Source: Roseateles amylovorans (lineage in GTDB: Bacteria; Pseudomonadota; Gammaproteobacteria; Burkholderiales; Burkholderiaceae_C). From it: a stretch of 64,000 nt of DNA. The notes beneath the pieces are model-generated. The model did not search any database and was not told where the DNA came from. It saw only the letters and a list, made by a program, of their open reading frames with translations. The translations under genes were made by a program, and so were the position numbers. How positions within the stretch are numbered: the stretch's first letter is position 1; each line of letters opens with the position of its first letter. Location: contig NZ_CP104562.2 of NCBI RefSeq assembly GCF_025398155.2, forward strand, positions 4,650,001 through 4,714,000. The letters are read 5' to 3'. Below are positions 8,502 through 16,869 of the stretch, piece by piece.

Positions 8502-8995
8502 GAGCCCGCTCCGATCCGTGAGGCTGCCTCAGCCTGTTCAGGTCCCTTGCCGGCGGGCGGTCCCACCAGCATCACCGGCACCGGGCTGTCGCGCAGCACC
8601 AGCGAAGCGTCGCTGCCCAGCAGCAACCGGGTCACGCCGCGCCGACCGTGGGTGCCCATGACGATCAGGTCGCAGTGATGCTCGATCGCCTGCGCCACGA
8701 TGTGCGGACCGGCATGCTTGTCCAGTGATTCCTTGAGATCGGTCTTGACCGACACGCCGCCATCCCGGACATCCAGTGCCGATGACGCGAGCAGCGCATG
8801 GGCCGCATCGCGCCGGGACGCCAGCAGGCGCTCCAGGTCGCCGCTGCCGGCGCTGTGGCCGAAGAATGGATAGAGATCCAGCACATGCAGCAGCGTGATC
8901 CGGGCGCCCAGGGCCTTGGCCAGGCCGATGGCCTCCTGCAAGCCCCGCGAGGCGGTCTCGCTGCCATCGATGGGAACAAGAATCGAGCGATACAT
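8498..8995 (-). CDS. Universal stress protein (UspA family)
   Basis: 165 residues. It opens with MYRSILVPIDGSETA, the family's first strand and nucleotide-contact Asp, and has DLIVMGTHGRRGVTRLLLGSDAS with the G-2x-G-9x-G(S) ATP-binding signature near residues 115-137. Such proteins bind ATP or AMP and support survival under stress and low oxygen. The ATG at 8995 was chosen because AGGAG precedes it and family members start at this strand. The gene heads a two-gene unit with the 31-residue peptide. About 112 bases upstream there is a weak FNR/Anr-like sequence. Confidence 0.88.
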   Translation of the reverse strand: MYRSILVPIDGSETASRGLQEAIGLAKALGARITLLHVLDLYPFFGHSAGSGDLERLLASRRDAAHALLASSALDVRDGGVSVKTDLKESLDKHAGPHIVAQAIEHHCDLIVMGTHGRRGVTRLLLGSDASLVLRDSPVPVMLVGPPAGKGPEQAEAASRIGAGS

Positions 8996-9106
8996 GGTGC
9001 GGCTCCTGGGGTGAAGGTCCACTGGCACTGCCACGTTGCCCATCGACCGATGGCGCGACGACATGGACCTCGTGGACCCACCGACAGCTTGCGCTTGAAC
9101 AGGAAA

Positions 9107-9120
9107 TTGCGCCTGATAAA
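9107..9120 (-). promoter_or_regulatory. Weak FNR/Anr-box-like sequence upstream of the universal stress gene
   Basis: On the minus strand the site reads TTTATCAGGCGCAA, matching seven of the ten specified bases of TTGAT-N4-ATCAA. It lies 112 bases before the universal stress ATG. Usp genes are often oxygen-controlled in this group, which makes it worth noting, but the match is imperfect. Confidence 0.25.
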
Positions 9121-9274
9121 AGTCAATGCCCTATCTGTGCATCGAATACAAAACTGATGCGGCGGGACAAGCGCATTCCGCCGCGGAGCCGGTCAGGCCG
9201 AAGGCGTCGAGCGGGGCCTTCGGAGATCCAGCGGAGGAAAGCCGCACCCTGGCGGGATCCCTGGGGGATCAAGT

Positions 9275-10489
9275 TCAGCTCAACGCCCATCCGCCGGCTG
9301 CCGACAAGGCCACCACCAGGAGCGGTCGAACGCGTCCTGACACCAGCAGGCCGAAGGCCAGGCCAGCCAACAGCAGATCGCCCACGCTACCGATCGTGCT
9401 GGTCCAGATCGGCCGGTAGAGTGCCGCCGCCAGCAGGCCGACCACGGCGGCATTGATGCCGGCCAGACTCTGCTGCACCGCAGGCTGCCGCCGCAGTTGA
9501 TCCCAGAACGGCATCGCACCGACGATCAACAACGCCCCCGGCAAAAAAATCGCCAGCAGCATCAACAGGCCGCTGCCCCAGCCACCCAGCGGCGCCGGCA
9601 GCAGGGTGCCGAGGTAGGCAGCGAAGGCGAACAGCGGCCCTGGCAGCGCCTGGGCCGCGCCATAGCCGGCCAGGAAGGCCTCCTGGCTCACCCAGCCGGG
9701 GCCCACCACGCCCGCTTGCAGCAGCGGCAGCACCACATGCCCGCCGCCAAACACCAGCGCGCCGGCCTGGTAGAAGACCGCCACCGCCTGGACCAGCGGC
9801 GACGCCGACCATGCCGCCAGCCACGGCAGAACGACCAGCAGCAGCGCAAACGTGACCAGCGCCAGACTGCCCGCTCGCCTGGAAAGCCCCCCGCCGTGCG
9901 GTGCCACAGGTGTCAGCGACTGGCGCTGGACCAGCAACCGCCCCGCCACCGCCCCCAGCAGGATGGCCAGCCATTGCGCCGGCATGCCGGGCATCGCCAA
10001 GACCAAGGCGGCAGCGCCGATGGCCGTCGTGGCCCGCACCCACCCGCGGCACAGCGAGGTCGCCATGCTCAGCACCGCATGGGCCACTACCGCCACGGCA
10101 GCAATCTTGAGCCCGTGCAGCAGGCCGGATTCGGCCAATCCCTGCCATCGCGCCATGCCGTAGCCCAGCAGGATCATGGCCAGCGCCGACGGCAGGGTGA
10201 AACCCACCCAAGCGGCCAACGCGCCCAGCCCGCCTGCGCGCTCCAGGCCCAGCGCCATGCCCAATTGGCTGCTGGCCGGGCCGGGCAGCAACTGGCTCAA
10301 TGCCAGCAGGTCGGAGAAGCGTCGGTCGTCAAGCCAGCGGCGCCGTTCGACGAAGGCCGCGCGGAAGTAGCCGATGTGGGCCGAGGGACCGCCGAAGGCA
10401 CTCAGCCCCAGCTTGAGGAAAGCCCAGAACACCTCGGCCGGTGAGGCAGGCGCGGAGGCTGGTGCTGGCATGTCGTCAGGCGGCGTCAT
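9275..10489 (-). CDS. chrA: Chromate transporter, two-domain ChrA type
   Basis: 404 residues with two homologous CHR domains. The first (about 20-190) has VFWAFLKLGLSAFGGPSAHI, WLDDRRFSDLLALSQLLPGP and TLPSALAMILLGYG. The second (about 225-400) has the matching FYQAGALVFGGGHVVLPLL, WVSQEAFLAGYGAAQALPGP and FLPGALLIVG. Such proteins expel chromate across the inner membrane. The start at 10489 (MTPPDDMP) is tentative because no good ribosome site is seen; a longer frame would translate the hexamer repeat at 10523-10582 into Ser-Thr and Ser-Ala dipeptides and is unlikely. The gene stands alone on this strand, downstream of the LysR gene. Confidence 0.87.
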   Translation of the reverse strand: MTPPDDMPAPASAPASPAEVFWAFLKLGLSAFGGPSAHIGYFRAAFVERRRWLDDRRFSDLLALSQLLPGPASSQLGMALGLERAGGLGALAAWVGFTLPSALAMILLGYGMARWQGLAESGLLHGLKIAAVAVVAHAVLSMATSLCRGWVRATTAIGAAALVLAMPGMPAQWLAILLGAVAGRLLVQRQSLTPVAPHGGGLSRRAGSLALVTFALLLVVLPWLAAWSASPLVQAVAVFYQAGALVFGGGHVVLPLLQAGVVGPGWVSQEAFLAGYGAAQALPGPLFAFAAYLGTLLPAPLGGWGSGLLMLLAIFLPGALLIVGAMPFWDQLRRQPAVQQSLAGINAAVVGLLAAALYRPIWTSTIGSVGDLLLAGLAFGLLVSGRVRPLLVVALSAAGGWALS

Positions 10490-10522
10490 GGGGGCGGATT
10501 GTGGCGGGTCGGCTTGTCCGAT

Positions 10523-10582
10523 CGATGTCGATGTCGATGTCGATGTCGATGTCGATGCCGATGCCGATGCCGATGCCGATGC
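10523..10582. repeat. Hexamer tandem repeat, five cgatgt then five cgatgc
   Basis: Ten exact hexamers in two homogeneous blocks (10523-10552 and 10553-10582) lie between the LysR gene and the start of the chromate transporter. The clean switch from one variant to the other suggests expansion of each by replication slippage. Confidence 0.9.
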
Positions 10583-10672
10583 CAACAGCGACGCCCGTAT
10601 CGATGTGAAGGGAGATGACGTGATCAATGACGTCGGCAGCAGCCAGCGAGGTGGCAAGCCGAGCCGATCCGT

Positions 10673-11593
10673 TCAGATCGCCGAGGCGTCTTGCTTGAGC
10701 GTTCTTGCCAGGTGCGCGGCCAGGAAGTCCACGCAGACCCGCACCTTGGCCGAGGTGCTCAACCGGGACGGGTAGACCGCCCAGACATTGGCCTCCTGCA
10801 CAAACTCGGGCAGCAGATGGACCAACTGGCCAGCAGCGATCAGGGGGTCCACATCCCAGGTGGACCGCAAGACGATGCCGCGCCCGTTGACGGCCCATTG
10901 CATCACCATGTCGCCGTCGTTGGAGGACAGCGGTCCGCGCACCTTGATCATCCGCTCCTGCTTGCCGTGGCGCAGTCGCCAGACACCGAAGGGATGGTCA
11001 CGCTCCTTGATGACCAGGCAATCGTGGGTGGCCAGTTCCGACAGCGTGCGCGGCATGCCGCGCCGCGCCAGGTAACTCGGCGCGGCACACAGCACGCGGT
11101 GGTTGGCGGCCAGGCGCTTGGCGATCAGGTGGGAGGCGATGTCGTCGCCCACCCGCACATCCAGATCGAAGCCCTCCGAGGCCACATCCACCAGCCGGTC
11201 GAAGACCTCGAAGCGCACCTGCAGCGCCGGATGCGCCTCCACCAGCGCCGACAGCGCCGGCGCCACCACCCGCCGGCCGAATCCGAAGCTGCTGCACACT
11301 CGCAGCGTGCCGCGCGGCGAGGACCGGGTGACGCCCAGTTCCTCGATCAGGTGGTCCAGATCGTCCAGGATCTTCAGCGCCCAGTGATAGACCCGTTCAC
11401 CGTCCTCGGTCACGCCCACGCGGCGTGTGGTGCGGTGGAGCAGCCGCGTCTTCAGCGTGGCCTCCAGGATCTGGATGCGCTTGGTGACATAGGACGGCGA
11501 CACGCCCAGGCCTTCCGCAGCGGCAGCGAAGCTGGCCTTGCGGACCACGGCGGCAAACACCCGAAGGTCTTCGGGCAGGGGATCATTGTTCAT
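10673..11593 (-). CDS. dmlR: LysR-family regulator, DmlR-like
   Basis: 306 residues. The N-terminal winged helix-turn-helix is evident (LRVFAAVVRKASFAAAAEGL, then VSPSYVTKRIQILE), followed by the LysR linker and an effector domain from about residue 92 (GTLRVCSSFGFGRRVVAP). It belongs to the large betaproteobacterial group that includes DmlR/TtdR. It is divergent from a D-malate dehydrogenase gene with 94 bases between the starts, the same arrangement as dmlR-dmlA in E. coli, so it probably activates that gene with D-malate or a related acid as inducer. A T-N11-A box lies between them. The symbol rests mainly on this context. Confidence 0.82.
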   Translation of the reverse strand: MNNDPLPEDLRVFAAVVRKASFAAAAEGLGVSPSYVTKRIQILEATLKTRLLHRTTRRVGVTEDGERVYHWALKILDDLDHLIEELGVTRSSPRGTLRVCSSFGFGRRVVAPALSALVEAHPALQVRFEVFDRLVDVASEGFDLDVRVGDDIASHLIAKRLAANHRVLCAAPSYLARRGMPRTLSELATHDCLVIKERDHPFGVWRLRHGKQERMIKVRGPLSSNDGDMVMQWAVNGRGIVLRSTWDVDPLIAAGQLVHLLPEFVQEANVWAVYPSRLSTSAKVRVCVDFLAAHLARTLKQDASAI

Positions 11594-11600
11594 GAACCGT

Positions 11601-11619
11601 GCATACAGGCTTCACATGC
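11601..11619. promoter_or_regulatory. LysR box (GCAT-N11-ATGC) between dmlR and dmlA
   Basis: The dyad GCAT-N11-ATGC contains the T-N11-A core expected for LysR regulators. Its centre is about 78 bases before the dehydrogenase ATG and 17 bases before the regulator ATG, a usual position for activation of one gene and self-repression of the other. Confidence 0.5.
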
Positions 11620-11687
11620 GGCGGGATTGTAGGGAGATCGTGTGTGATTAGGATGGCGGCTTCTCCACCAGCGAATGAGGACGACCC

Positions 11688-12767
11688 ATGTCTCAGCCCT
11701 TGAAAGTGGCCGCCATCCCGGGCGACGGGATCGGCAAGGAAGTGATGCCCGAAGGGCTGCGCGTGGTGCGGGCCGCCGCGAAGCGGTTCAACATCGACAT
11801 CCAGTTCGAGCCCATCGACTGGGCCAGCTGCGACTACTACGAGAAGACCGGCCAGATGATGCCGGACGACTGGAAGGACCAGCTCAGCCCGATGGATGCG
11901 GTGTTCTTCGGCGCCGTCGGCTGGCCGGCGAAGGTGCCCGACCACATCTCGCTGTGGGGTTCGCTGCTGAAGTTCCGCCGCGAGTTCGACCAGTACATCA
12001 ACCTGCGCCCGGTGCGTCTGTTCGACGGCGTGCCCTGCCCGCTGGCCGGGCGCAAGGCCGGTGACATCGACTATCTGGTGGTGCGCGAGAACACCGAAGG
12101 CGAATACACCAACCTGGGCGGCATCATGTATGCGGGCACCGATCGAGAGATCGTGATCCAGGAATCGGTCTACTCCCGCTTCGGTGCCGACCGGGTGCTG
12201 AAGTACGCCTTCGAGCTCGCCAATGCACGGAACCGCAAGCACCTCACCGTGGCTACCAAGAGCAACGGCATCGCGATCAGCATGCCGTGGTGGGACGGCC
12301 GGGCGGATGCCGTGGGCCGCGACTATCCCGCGGTGACGGTGGACAAGCAGCACATCGACATCCTGAGCGCGCGCTTCGTGCTGCAGCCGGGGCGGTTCGA
12401 TGTGGTCGTCGCGTCCAACTTGTTCGGCGACATCCTGTCGGACCTGGGTCCGGCCACCACCGGCACCATCGGCCTGGCGCCCTCGGCCAACCTGAATCCG
12501 GAGCGCAAGTTTCCCTCGCTGTTCGAACCGGTGCATGGCTCCGCGCCGGACATCTATGGCCAGGGCATTGCCAACCCGATCGCGATGATCTGGTCGGGCG
12601 CGCTGATGCTGGACTTCCTCGGCCACCGTGATGCCCATGATGCGATCCTGCAGGCCATCGAGACGGTGCTCAAGCAGGGCCCGCACACGCCCGACCTGGG
12701 CGGACAGGCCACGACCGAGGCGCTGGGCCGGGCGATCGAACAACTGGTGCTGGCCCCTCAAGCCTGA
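11688..12767 (+). CDS. dmlA: D-malate dehydrogenase (decarboxylating) / tartrate dehydrogenase
   Basis: 359 residues of the isocitrate/isopropylmalate dehydrogenase fold. GDGIGKEVMPEG is the N-terminal signature; YLVVRENTEGEYTNLGG carries substrate-contact residues; RKHLTVATKSNG, then NLFGDILSDL with the metal-binding Asp residues, and FEPVHGSAPDIYGQGIANP, the cofactor loop, follow in order. The substitutions fit the TtuC/DmlA branch that oxidises D-malate, and often tartrate or isopropylmalate, to the keto acid plus CO2 with NAD+ and a divalent metal. GAGGA precedes the ATG. A small hairpin follows the stop. Confidence 0.88.
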   Translation: MSQPLKVAAIPGDGIGKEVMPEGLRVVRAAAKRFNIDIQFEPIDWASCDYYEKTGQMMPDDWKDQLSPMDAVFFGAVGWPAKVPDHISLWGSLLKFRREFDQYINLRPVRLFDGVPCPLAGRKAGDIDYLVVRENTEGEYTNLGGIMYAGTDREIVIQESVYSRFGADRVLKYAFELANARNRKHLTVATKSNGIAISMPWWDGRADAVGRDYPAVTVDKQHIDILSARFVLQPGRFDVVVASNLFGDILSDLGPATTGTIGLAPSANLNPERKFPSLFEPVHGSAPDIYGQGIANPIAMIWSGALMLDFLGHRDAHDAILQAIETVLKQGPHTPDLGGQATTEALGRAIEQLVLAPQA

Positions 12768-12785
12768 GCGGGACGGCGATGGTGC

Positions 12786-12802
12786 TTGCGATGCCATCGC
12801 AA
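12786..12802. terminator. Small hairpin 18 bases after the D-malate dehydrogenase stop
   Basis: Seven-base arms ttgcgat and atcgcaa close a three-base loop, followed by a single aaag and no T run. A second longer inverted repeat (ggccgcc and ggcggcc) follows at about 12804-12832. It may slow or end transcription, but it is not a canonical rho-independent terminator. Confidence 0.3.
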
Positions 12803-12908
12803 AGGCCGCCGTTCGGTGGACGGTCGGCGGCCAAGTCCACCGGGCAGGTCGACCGGCTAGGTCGACCGGCCCTCGCAAGCGGCCCTGTCGGTCAGCAACC
12901 GCTGACGG

Positions 12909-13562
12909 TCACTTGCCGAAGCACTCGCCCGCCACCGCAGGTGCATCGCGCAGCCGCGCGTCCATCGGATGGAGCGCGGCGACCCGGTTCTCGGTGATCC
13001 GGGTGCACTTGCTGCCCTGTCGCACCAGGGTCGTGCCCGAGCCGCTGGTGCCGGCCTGCACCACGACCGGCAAGGTGCCCGCCGCATCCTGGATCGCCCA
13101 TTCCACACCGCGTCGCTCGCGGTTGGCGCGAGGATCCCGCGTGGCCTGTTCGGCCATCGTCTCAGCCGGGCTGTCGGACGCCGCGCGCCGGGGCGGGAGC
13201 GCCAGGTTCAAGCGAGATCGACGTTCCGTGGCGGGCAGCGGGACCGCTTCAGGCGCGGACGTCGATTCGGTCGTGGTGGACGCCGACGGCGCCACGACCG
13301 GGTCGAGAAAGAAATCGCCCAGCGCCGGAGGGCCTGGAGGCCGCGGAGCCACCACGCGGGGCGGTGGCGATGGCGGTAGCGGCGCCGGCCGCACCTCGGT
13401 TTCCAGCAACCGAACCCGGACGCCGGGCAGATCCAACGGATGCACGGGCCAGGCACGGTCGGTGCGCAGCATCGCCAGCCAGACGCCCTGCACCATCAGG
13501 GCGAACGCGGCGCCGATGACCAGCCGCGTTCGAGGGGGTCGGGCCAGGAACGGATCAGCCAC
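12909..13562 (-). CDS. Hypothetical membrane-anchored proline-rich protein
   Basis: 217 residues from a GTG at 13562; the start is uncertain because the frame stays open upstream to 13772 with an implausible composition. A single N-terminal helix (RLVIGAAFALMVQGVWLAML) is followed by a Pro-rich stretch (about 50-85) and a C-terminal region with two cysteines (GSKCTRITENRVAALHP and AGECFGK). The layout is an inner-membrane anchor with a periplasmic tail, superficially like the front of TonB, but no TonB C-terminal domain is seen. I do not recognise the family. Confidence 0.5.
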   Translation of the reverse strand: MADPFLARPPRTRLVIGAAFALMVQGVWLAMLRTDRAWPVHPLDLPGVRVRLLETEVRPAPLPPSPPPRVVAPRPPGPPALGDFFLDPVVAPSASTTTESTSAPEAVPLPATERRSRLNLALPPRRAASDSPAETMAEQATRDPRANRERRGVEWAIQDAAGTLPVVVQAGTSGSGTTLVRQGSKCTRITENRVAALHPMDARLRDAPAVAGECFGK

Positions 13563-13841
13563 GCGGAGCCACCGCGCGGCCGGTGCGCCGATCTGCCTCG
13601 CACCGTGGCTGTCGGCCTTCTCCTTGACTCCGTGCCTGTGGCATCCGATCACTCCCTCGTTCGGTCGGCGGCATCGTAGCGTGGGCGGGGCACACCGGCG
13701 TGCTCCAGATTCCGCTGCAGATCTCGCTTCAGGAACGGCGCAAGTTGGCCGATAACCAGATAAGCGAACCATCCAAGGGTCCGCCGATGGCCGGCTGGCC
13801 GGGCACCATCGCAGCGGAAGTCGGACACCGGGAGCTCATCG

Positions 13842-14264
13842 ATGGTCAGGACCGTTCGAAACCGATTCCATGTGGCTCACTCTGATGAGCAGGCGCATCT
13901 GCACTTCGCGCTCACACGACTGAAGGTGAGTTGGCGCGCACTGGAGCGCCCCGAGCTGGAGGTGCTGCTGCGGCATCTGCTGATGGCGGAGCATCGCTGC
14001 ACCTTGCATCGCAACGTCGTGCCGGAACGCCCCACCAACCGTTGGCTGCTGCCACGGCTGCGCCGACGACGTCAGACCGTGGCCCGACGCCTGGTGGCCC
14101 GCGGCGGCCGGGTCAGCCCGCTGGCGCTCAAGCATGCGCTGCCGCGTGGCAGCGACTGGCCGGGGCTGGCAGCGCTTGTCGGCCGACAGGTCTGGGCGCC
14201 GGCGGACCGGCGATCAGCGCAACGCATCCCTCGGCCGATGGAGCCCCAACGACTGGCTGCGTGA
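13842..14264 (+). CDS. Hypothetical protein, 140 residues
   Basis: A start with GGGAG about 8 bases upstream opens a 140-residue frame, rich in Arg, Leu and His, with LTRLKVSWRALERPELEVLL and HRNVVPERPTNRWLLPRL. No signal peptide or membrane helix and no recognised domain are seen. The opposite strand is also open for about 100 residues (13836-14135) but looks less protein-like. It stands alone, followed by a repeat-rich gap. Moderate doubt that it is a gene. Confidence 0.42.
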   Translation: MVRTVRNRFHVAHSDEQAHLHFALTRLKVSWRALERPELEVLLRHLLMAEHRCTLHRNVVPERPTNRWLLPRLRRRRQTVARRLVARGGRVSPLALKHALPRGSDWPGLAALVGRQVWAPADRRSAQRIPRPMEPQRLAA

Positions 14265-14308
14265 TCGTTTCCACCTGGCCAGCGCGTAGCGTTTAGACCT
14301 TAGCGCTT

Positions 14309-14376
14309 GGCGATGGCAATGGCGATGGCGATGGCCATATCGCCCGCGATGGCGATGACGATGGCGATCGCCATCG
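14309..14376. repeat. gcgatg-type tandem repeats ending in an 18-bp palindrome
   Basis: Repeated gcgatg/gcaatg hexamers lie in two clusters (14309-14336 and 14347-14376). The second ends in the perfect palindrome cgatggcgatcgccatcg at 14359-14376. No gene is seen in the surrounding gap 14265-14563. Confidence 0.75.
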
Positions 14377-14435
14377 CGCTGGGGCCGCGCAGCGATACGG
14401 GACGCGCCATCTGCAGCAACATCCCCTGTTGACGA

Positions 14436-14469
14436 GGAAAAGGCGCCGTACGCGCACGCACGACGCCTT
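14436..14469 (-). terminator. Terminator-like hairpin downstream of the ferritin-like gene
   Basis: Read on the minus strand, AAGGCG and CGCCTT arms flank a GC-rich loop and are followed by TTTTCC. It lies about 95 bases after the stop of the DUF892 gene, on the same strand. Confidence 0.4.
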
Positions 14470-14563
14470 CCAGACCAGTCGAGGACCTTCACTCGATCAC
14501 TCGCTCAGCAGCCCGGATCCCCCTCACGCGGGATCATGCGGCCCTGTAGTCAGCGTCGGCGCC

Positions 14564-15067
14564 TCAATGCTCTGCGGCTTCCTGATTGACCGCGGCTTCC
14601 GCCAATTCGGACATCAGTTCATCGGCACCGATCATGTCCTTCACGGCGGCCTTGAGCTGCTTGTTGTCGTCCTGCAGTCGCAGGGCCTTGGCGAAGGCGG
14701 CCACGGTGCCGAAGCCGGTGATGCCGTAATGCGTCATGCGCTGGTACTGCGCAATGATCACTGCATCGAGCACCGGGCCCTTCTCGGGCGCATGGTCGAT
14801 GGCGTGCTTCATCGCCTCGTTCACCAGCCCCTCCATGCCCTTGCAATGCTCCTTGGCCACCTTTTCGCCCTGATTCGCAATCAGTGCCTTGAGCAGGTCG
14901 GTGTGGCTGGCGATGCCCGATTGAGCGGCATCCAGCATCTTGGTCAGCTTCGGATGGGTGGCCTTGGGGGCAATCTTCTTCAGCGCCTTGGCCATCTGGT
15001 CGTTGGACGACCACAGGTCCTTGAGTTCGTCGACATACAGATCGGACAGGCTTGAGATTTGACTCAT
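14564..15067 (-). CDS. Ferritin-like DUF892 (YciE/YciF-type) stress protein
   Basis: 167 residues. It begins LSDLYVDELKDLWSSNDQM, with the conserved helix that supplies the first metal ligands of DUF892, and continues through KALKKIAPKATHPKLTKML, EHCKGMEGLVNEAM and ITGFGTVAAFAKAL. Family members form four-helix ferritin-like bundles and are induced by osmotic or general stress; enzymatic activity is unclear. The ATG is preceded by GGAG at a good distance. It faces a 440-base gap shared with the divergent small exported protein gene. Confidence 0.85.
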   Translation of the reverse strand: MSQISSLSDLYVDELKDLWSSNDQMAKALKKIAPKATHPKLTKMLDAAQSGIASHTDLLKALIANQGEKVAKEHCKGMEGLVNEAMKHAIDHAPEKGPVLDAVIIAQYQRMTHYGITGFGTVAAFAKALRLQDDNKQLKAAVKDMIGADELMSELAEAAVNQEAAEH

Positions 15068-15506
15068 GGAATGCTCCAGAACGCCGTTCGGGCGTGGGTT
15101 GAGGGTCGAGGCTCACCAGGTCACTTTGTTACCGGAAATCGGCCCAGACCGTCACGGTCGGAGGAGAAGCGATCGGCACACGCGCGAGCCCTGATAGGGC
15201 CACTGCCCGGCAAGAGCGCCGGACCCTGCTTCACCAGCAATCGACGCACCCATGGCCACTCGCACCCCTGTTTTTCCGCCCGCGCCTCCTCTGACAGCGA
15301 TCGGTCGCGCGCGCTACGAGAGGGACGAATCGGCCGTGTCCATCGGGCCTCCGGGCCGTTGATCGATCAAACGAACGGCGGAATCTTCCGACGCAGTGAG
15401 GCAGGCATGGGCACGGGCGACCCGCTTGCCTTGCATTCATTCGGGCCTGCCGCCCGATGAGCCGATTCCCGGCAAGTAGCGGCTTCCTCCCCATCAAGGA
15501 ACAACC
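15068..15506. other. Divergent intergenic region without a clear gene
   Basis: The 439 bases between the ferritin-like gene and the small exported protein gene must hold both promoters. I see no tandem repeat tract and no frame with a ribosome site and credible composition; open frames on both strands here look like GC-bias artefacts. Confidence 0.4.
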
Positions 15507-15860
15507 GTGAACACCACTCGCATTGCCTTCGTCAGCCTGGGCATGGCGGCCGCCGCCCTCACCGCCGCAGCGCTGGCACAGACGGCCACCACTGCGCCCG
15601 CCGCCAGCAGCGCCACCGTCACGCCACCGACGGCCGTGGGCGTGACCCCGCAGACCGCCGCTGCTGCGAACGAGAAAGCCATTCCGCGCAGTGACACCGC
15701 CACCGTCGTGCGCACCGGGCCCACGGCGGCCGAACAAGCGGCACAGACCTCGCAACGAATGACGCCCCCGGCCGCCGGCAACGCGACCCCTTCTCCCACC
15801 GGCACGACCGACAGCATGGCGTCGACCGATGCCCTGCCCGCCCGCACCGATCGCAATTGA
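15507..15860 (+). CDS. Small exported Ala/Thr-rich protein
   Basis: 117 residues from a GTG preceded by AAGGAACAACC. Residues 1-24 (MNTTRIAFVSLGMAAAALTA, then AALA) form a Sec signal peptide. The mature protein is low-complexity Ala/Thr/Pro (ATVTPPTAVGVTP, TSQRMTPPAAGN) with no recognisable domain. It lies 32 bases before a glycine-zipper protein on the same strand and may be co-transcribed with it. Function unknown. Confidence 0.6.
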   Translation: MNTTRIAFVSLGMAAAALTAAALAQTATTAPAASSATVTPPTAVGVTPQTAAAANEKAIPRSDTATVVRTGPTAAEQAAQTSQRMTPPAAGNATPSPTGTTDSMASTDALPARTDRN

Positions 15861-15892
15861 ATCCGCCTCTTCCACACACCGAGGAACACACC

Positions 15893-16438
15893 ATGAACAG
15901 CTTCTCAAAGAACACCTCCGACCACCATGACCGTCTGGTGACTGGCCTCTTTCCCGATCGCGCCAGCGCTGAAGCGGCTTTCGACGCCGCAGGCCAACGC
16001 GGCTACGACGCCAAGGATGTGGACCTGGTGATGTCCAACGACACACGCAAGCATCACTTCGCCAGCGACGCGGTCACCACCGAGCTGGGCAACAAGGCGG
16101 CGGAGGGTGCGGGCATCGGCGGGGCCATCGGGGGCACGCTCGGTGCGATCGCCGCGGCTGTGGCGGCGGTGGGCACCAGCATTGCGCTCCCCGGCATCGG
16201 CCTCGTGATTGCGGGTCCCTTGGCGGCTGCTGCAGCCGGCGCGGGCGCGGGTGCGGCCGGAGGCGGACTGATTGGCGCGCTGGTCGGCTGGAGCTTGCCG
16301 GAAGAGCGGGTCAAGCATTACGAGGAAGGCGTGCGCCAGGGCGGCATCCTGATGGGACTTCGGGCCAGGAATGATGACGATGCCCAGCATTTCGAGTCGA
16401 TCTGGAAGTCGAATCACGGGCAGCATGTTTACCGTTAA
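15893..16438 (+). CDS. Glycine-zipper stress-type protein (YflT/DUF1269-like)
   Basis: 181 residues. It starts HDRLVTGLFPDRASAEAAFD and AAGQRGYDAKDVDLVMSN, which resembles the heat-induced stress (YflT/GsiB-like) ferredoxin-like module. A long Gly/Ala hydrophobic stretch follows (about 75-135, GGAIGGTLGAIAAAVAAVG and GAGAGAAGGGLIGALVG), able to insert in a membrane as a hairpin. The C-terminal part (LPEERVKHYEEGVRQGGIL) is the second typical block. GAGGAA precedes the chosen ATG. Near the ferritin-like stress gene, it fits a stress-response cluster. Confidence 0.72.
   Translation: MNSFSKNTSDHHDRLVTGLFPDRASAEAAFDAAGQRGYDAKDVDLVMSNDTRKHHFASDAVTTELGNKAAEGAGIGGAIGGTLGAIAAAVAAVGTSIALPGIGLVIAGPLAAAAAGAGAGAAGGGLIGALVGWSLPEERVKHYEEGVRQGGILMGLRARNDDDAQHFESIWKSNHGQHVYR

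Positions 16439-16869
<431 letters not shown>

Noticed and set aside
10523..10582. Possible CRISPR array
   Set aside because: Units of six bases without spacers are a microsatellite; no cas gene is present anywhere in the window.
14363..14372. HIP1-like octamer context ggcgatcgcc
   Set aside because: HIP1 is a cyanobacterial feature; here it arises inside a gcgatg repeat tract.
15231..16046. Minus-strand frame opposite the small exported protein and glycine-zipper genes
   Set aside because: The plus-strand genes have a signal peptide or family motifs and good ribosome sites; the minus frame is low-complexity Arg/Gly.
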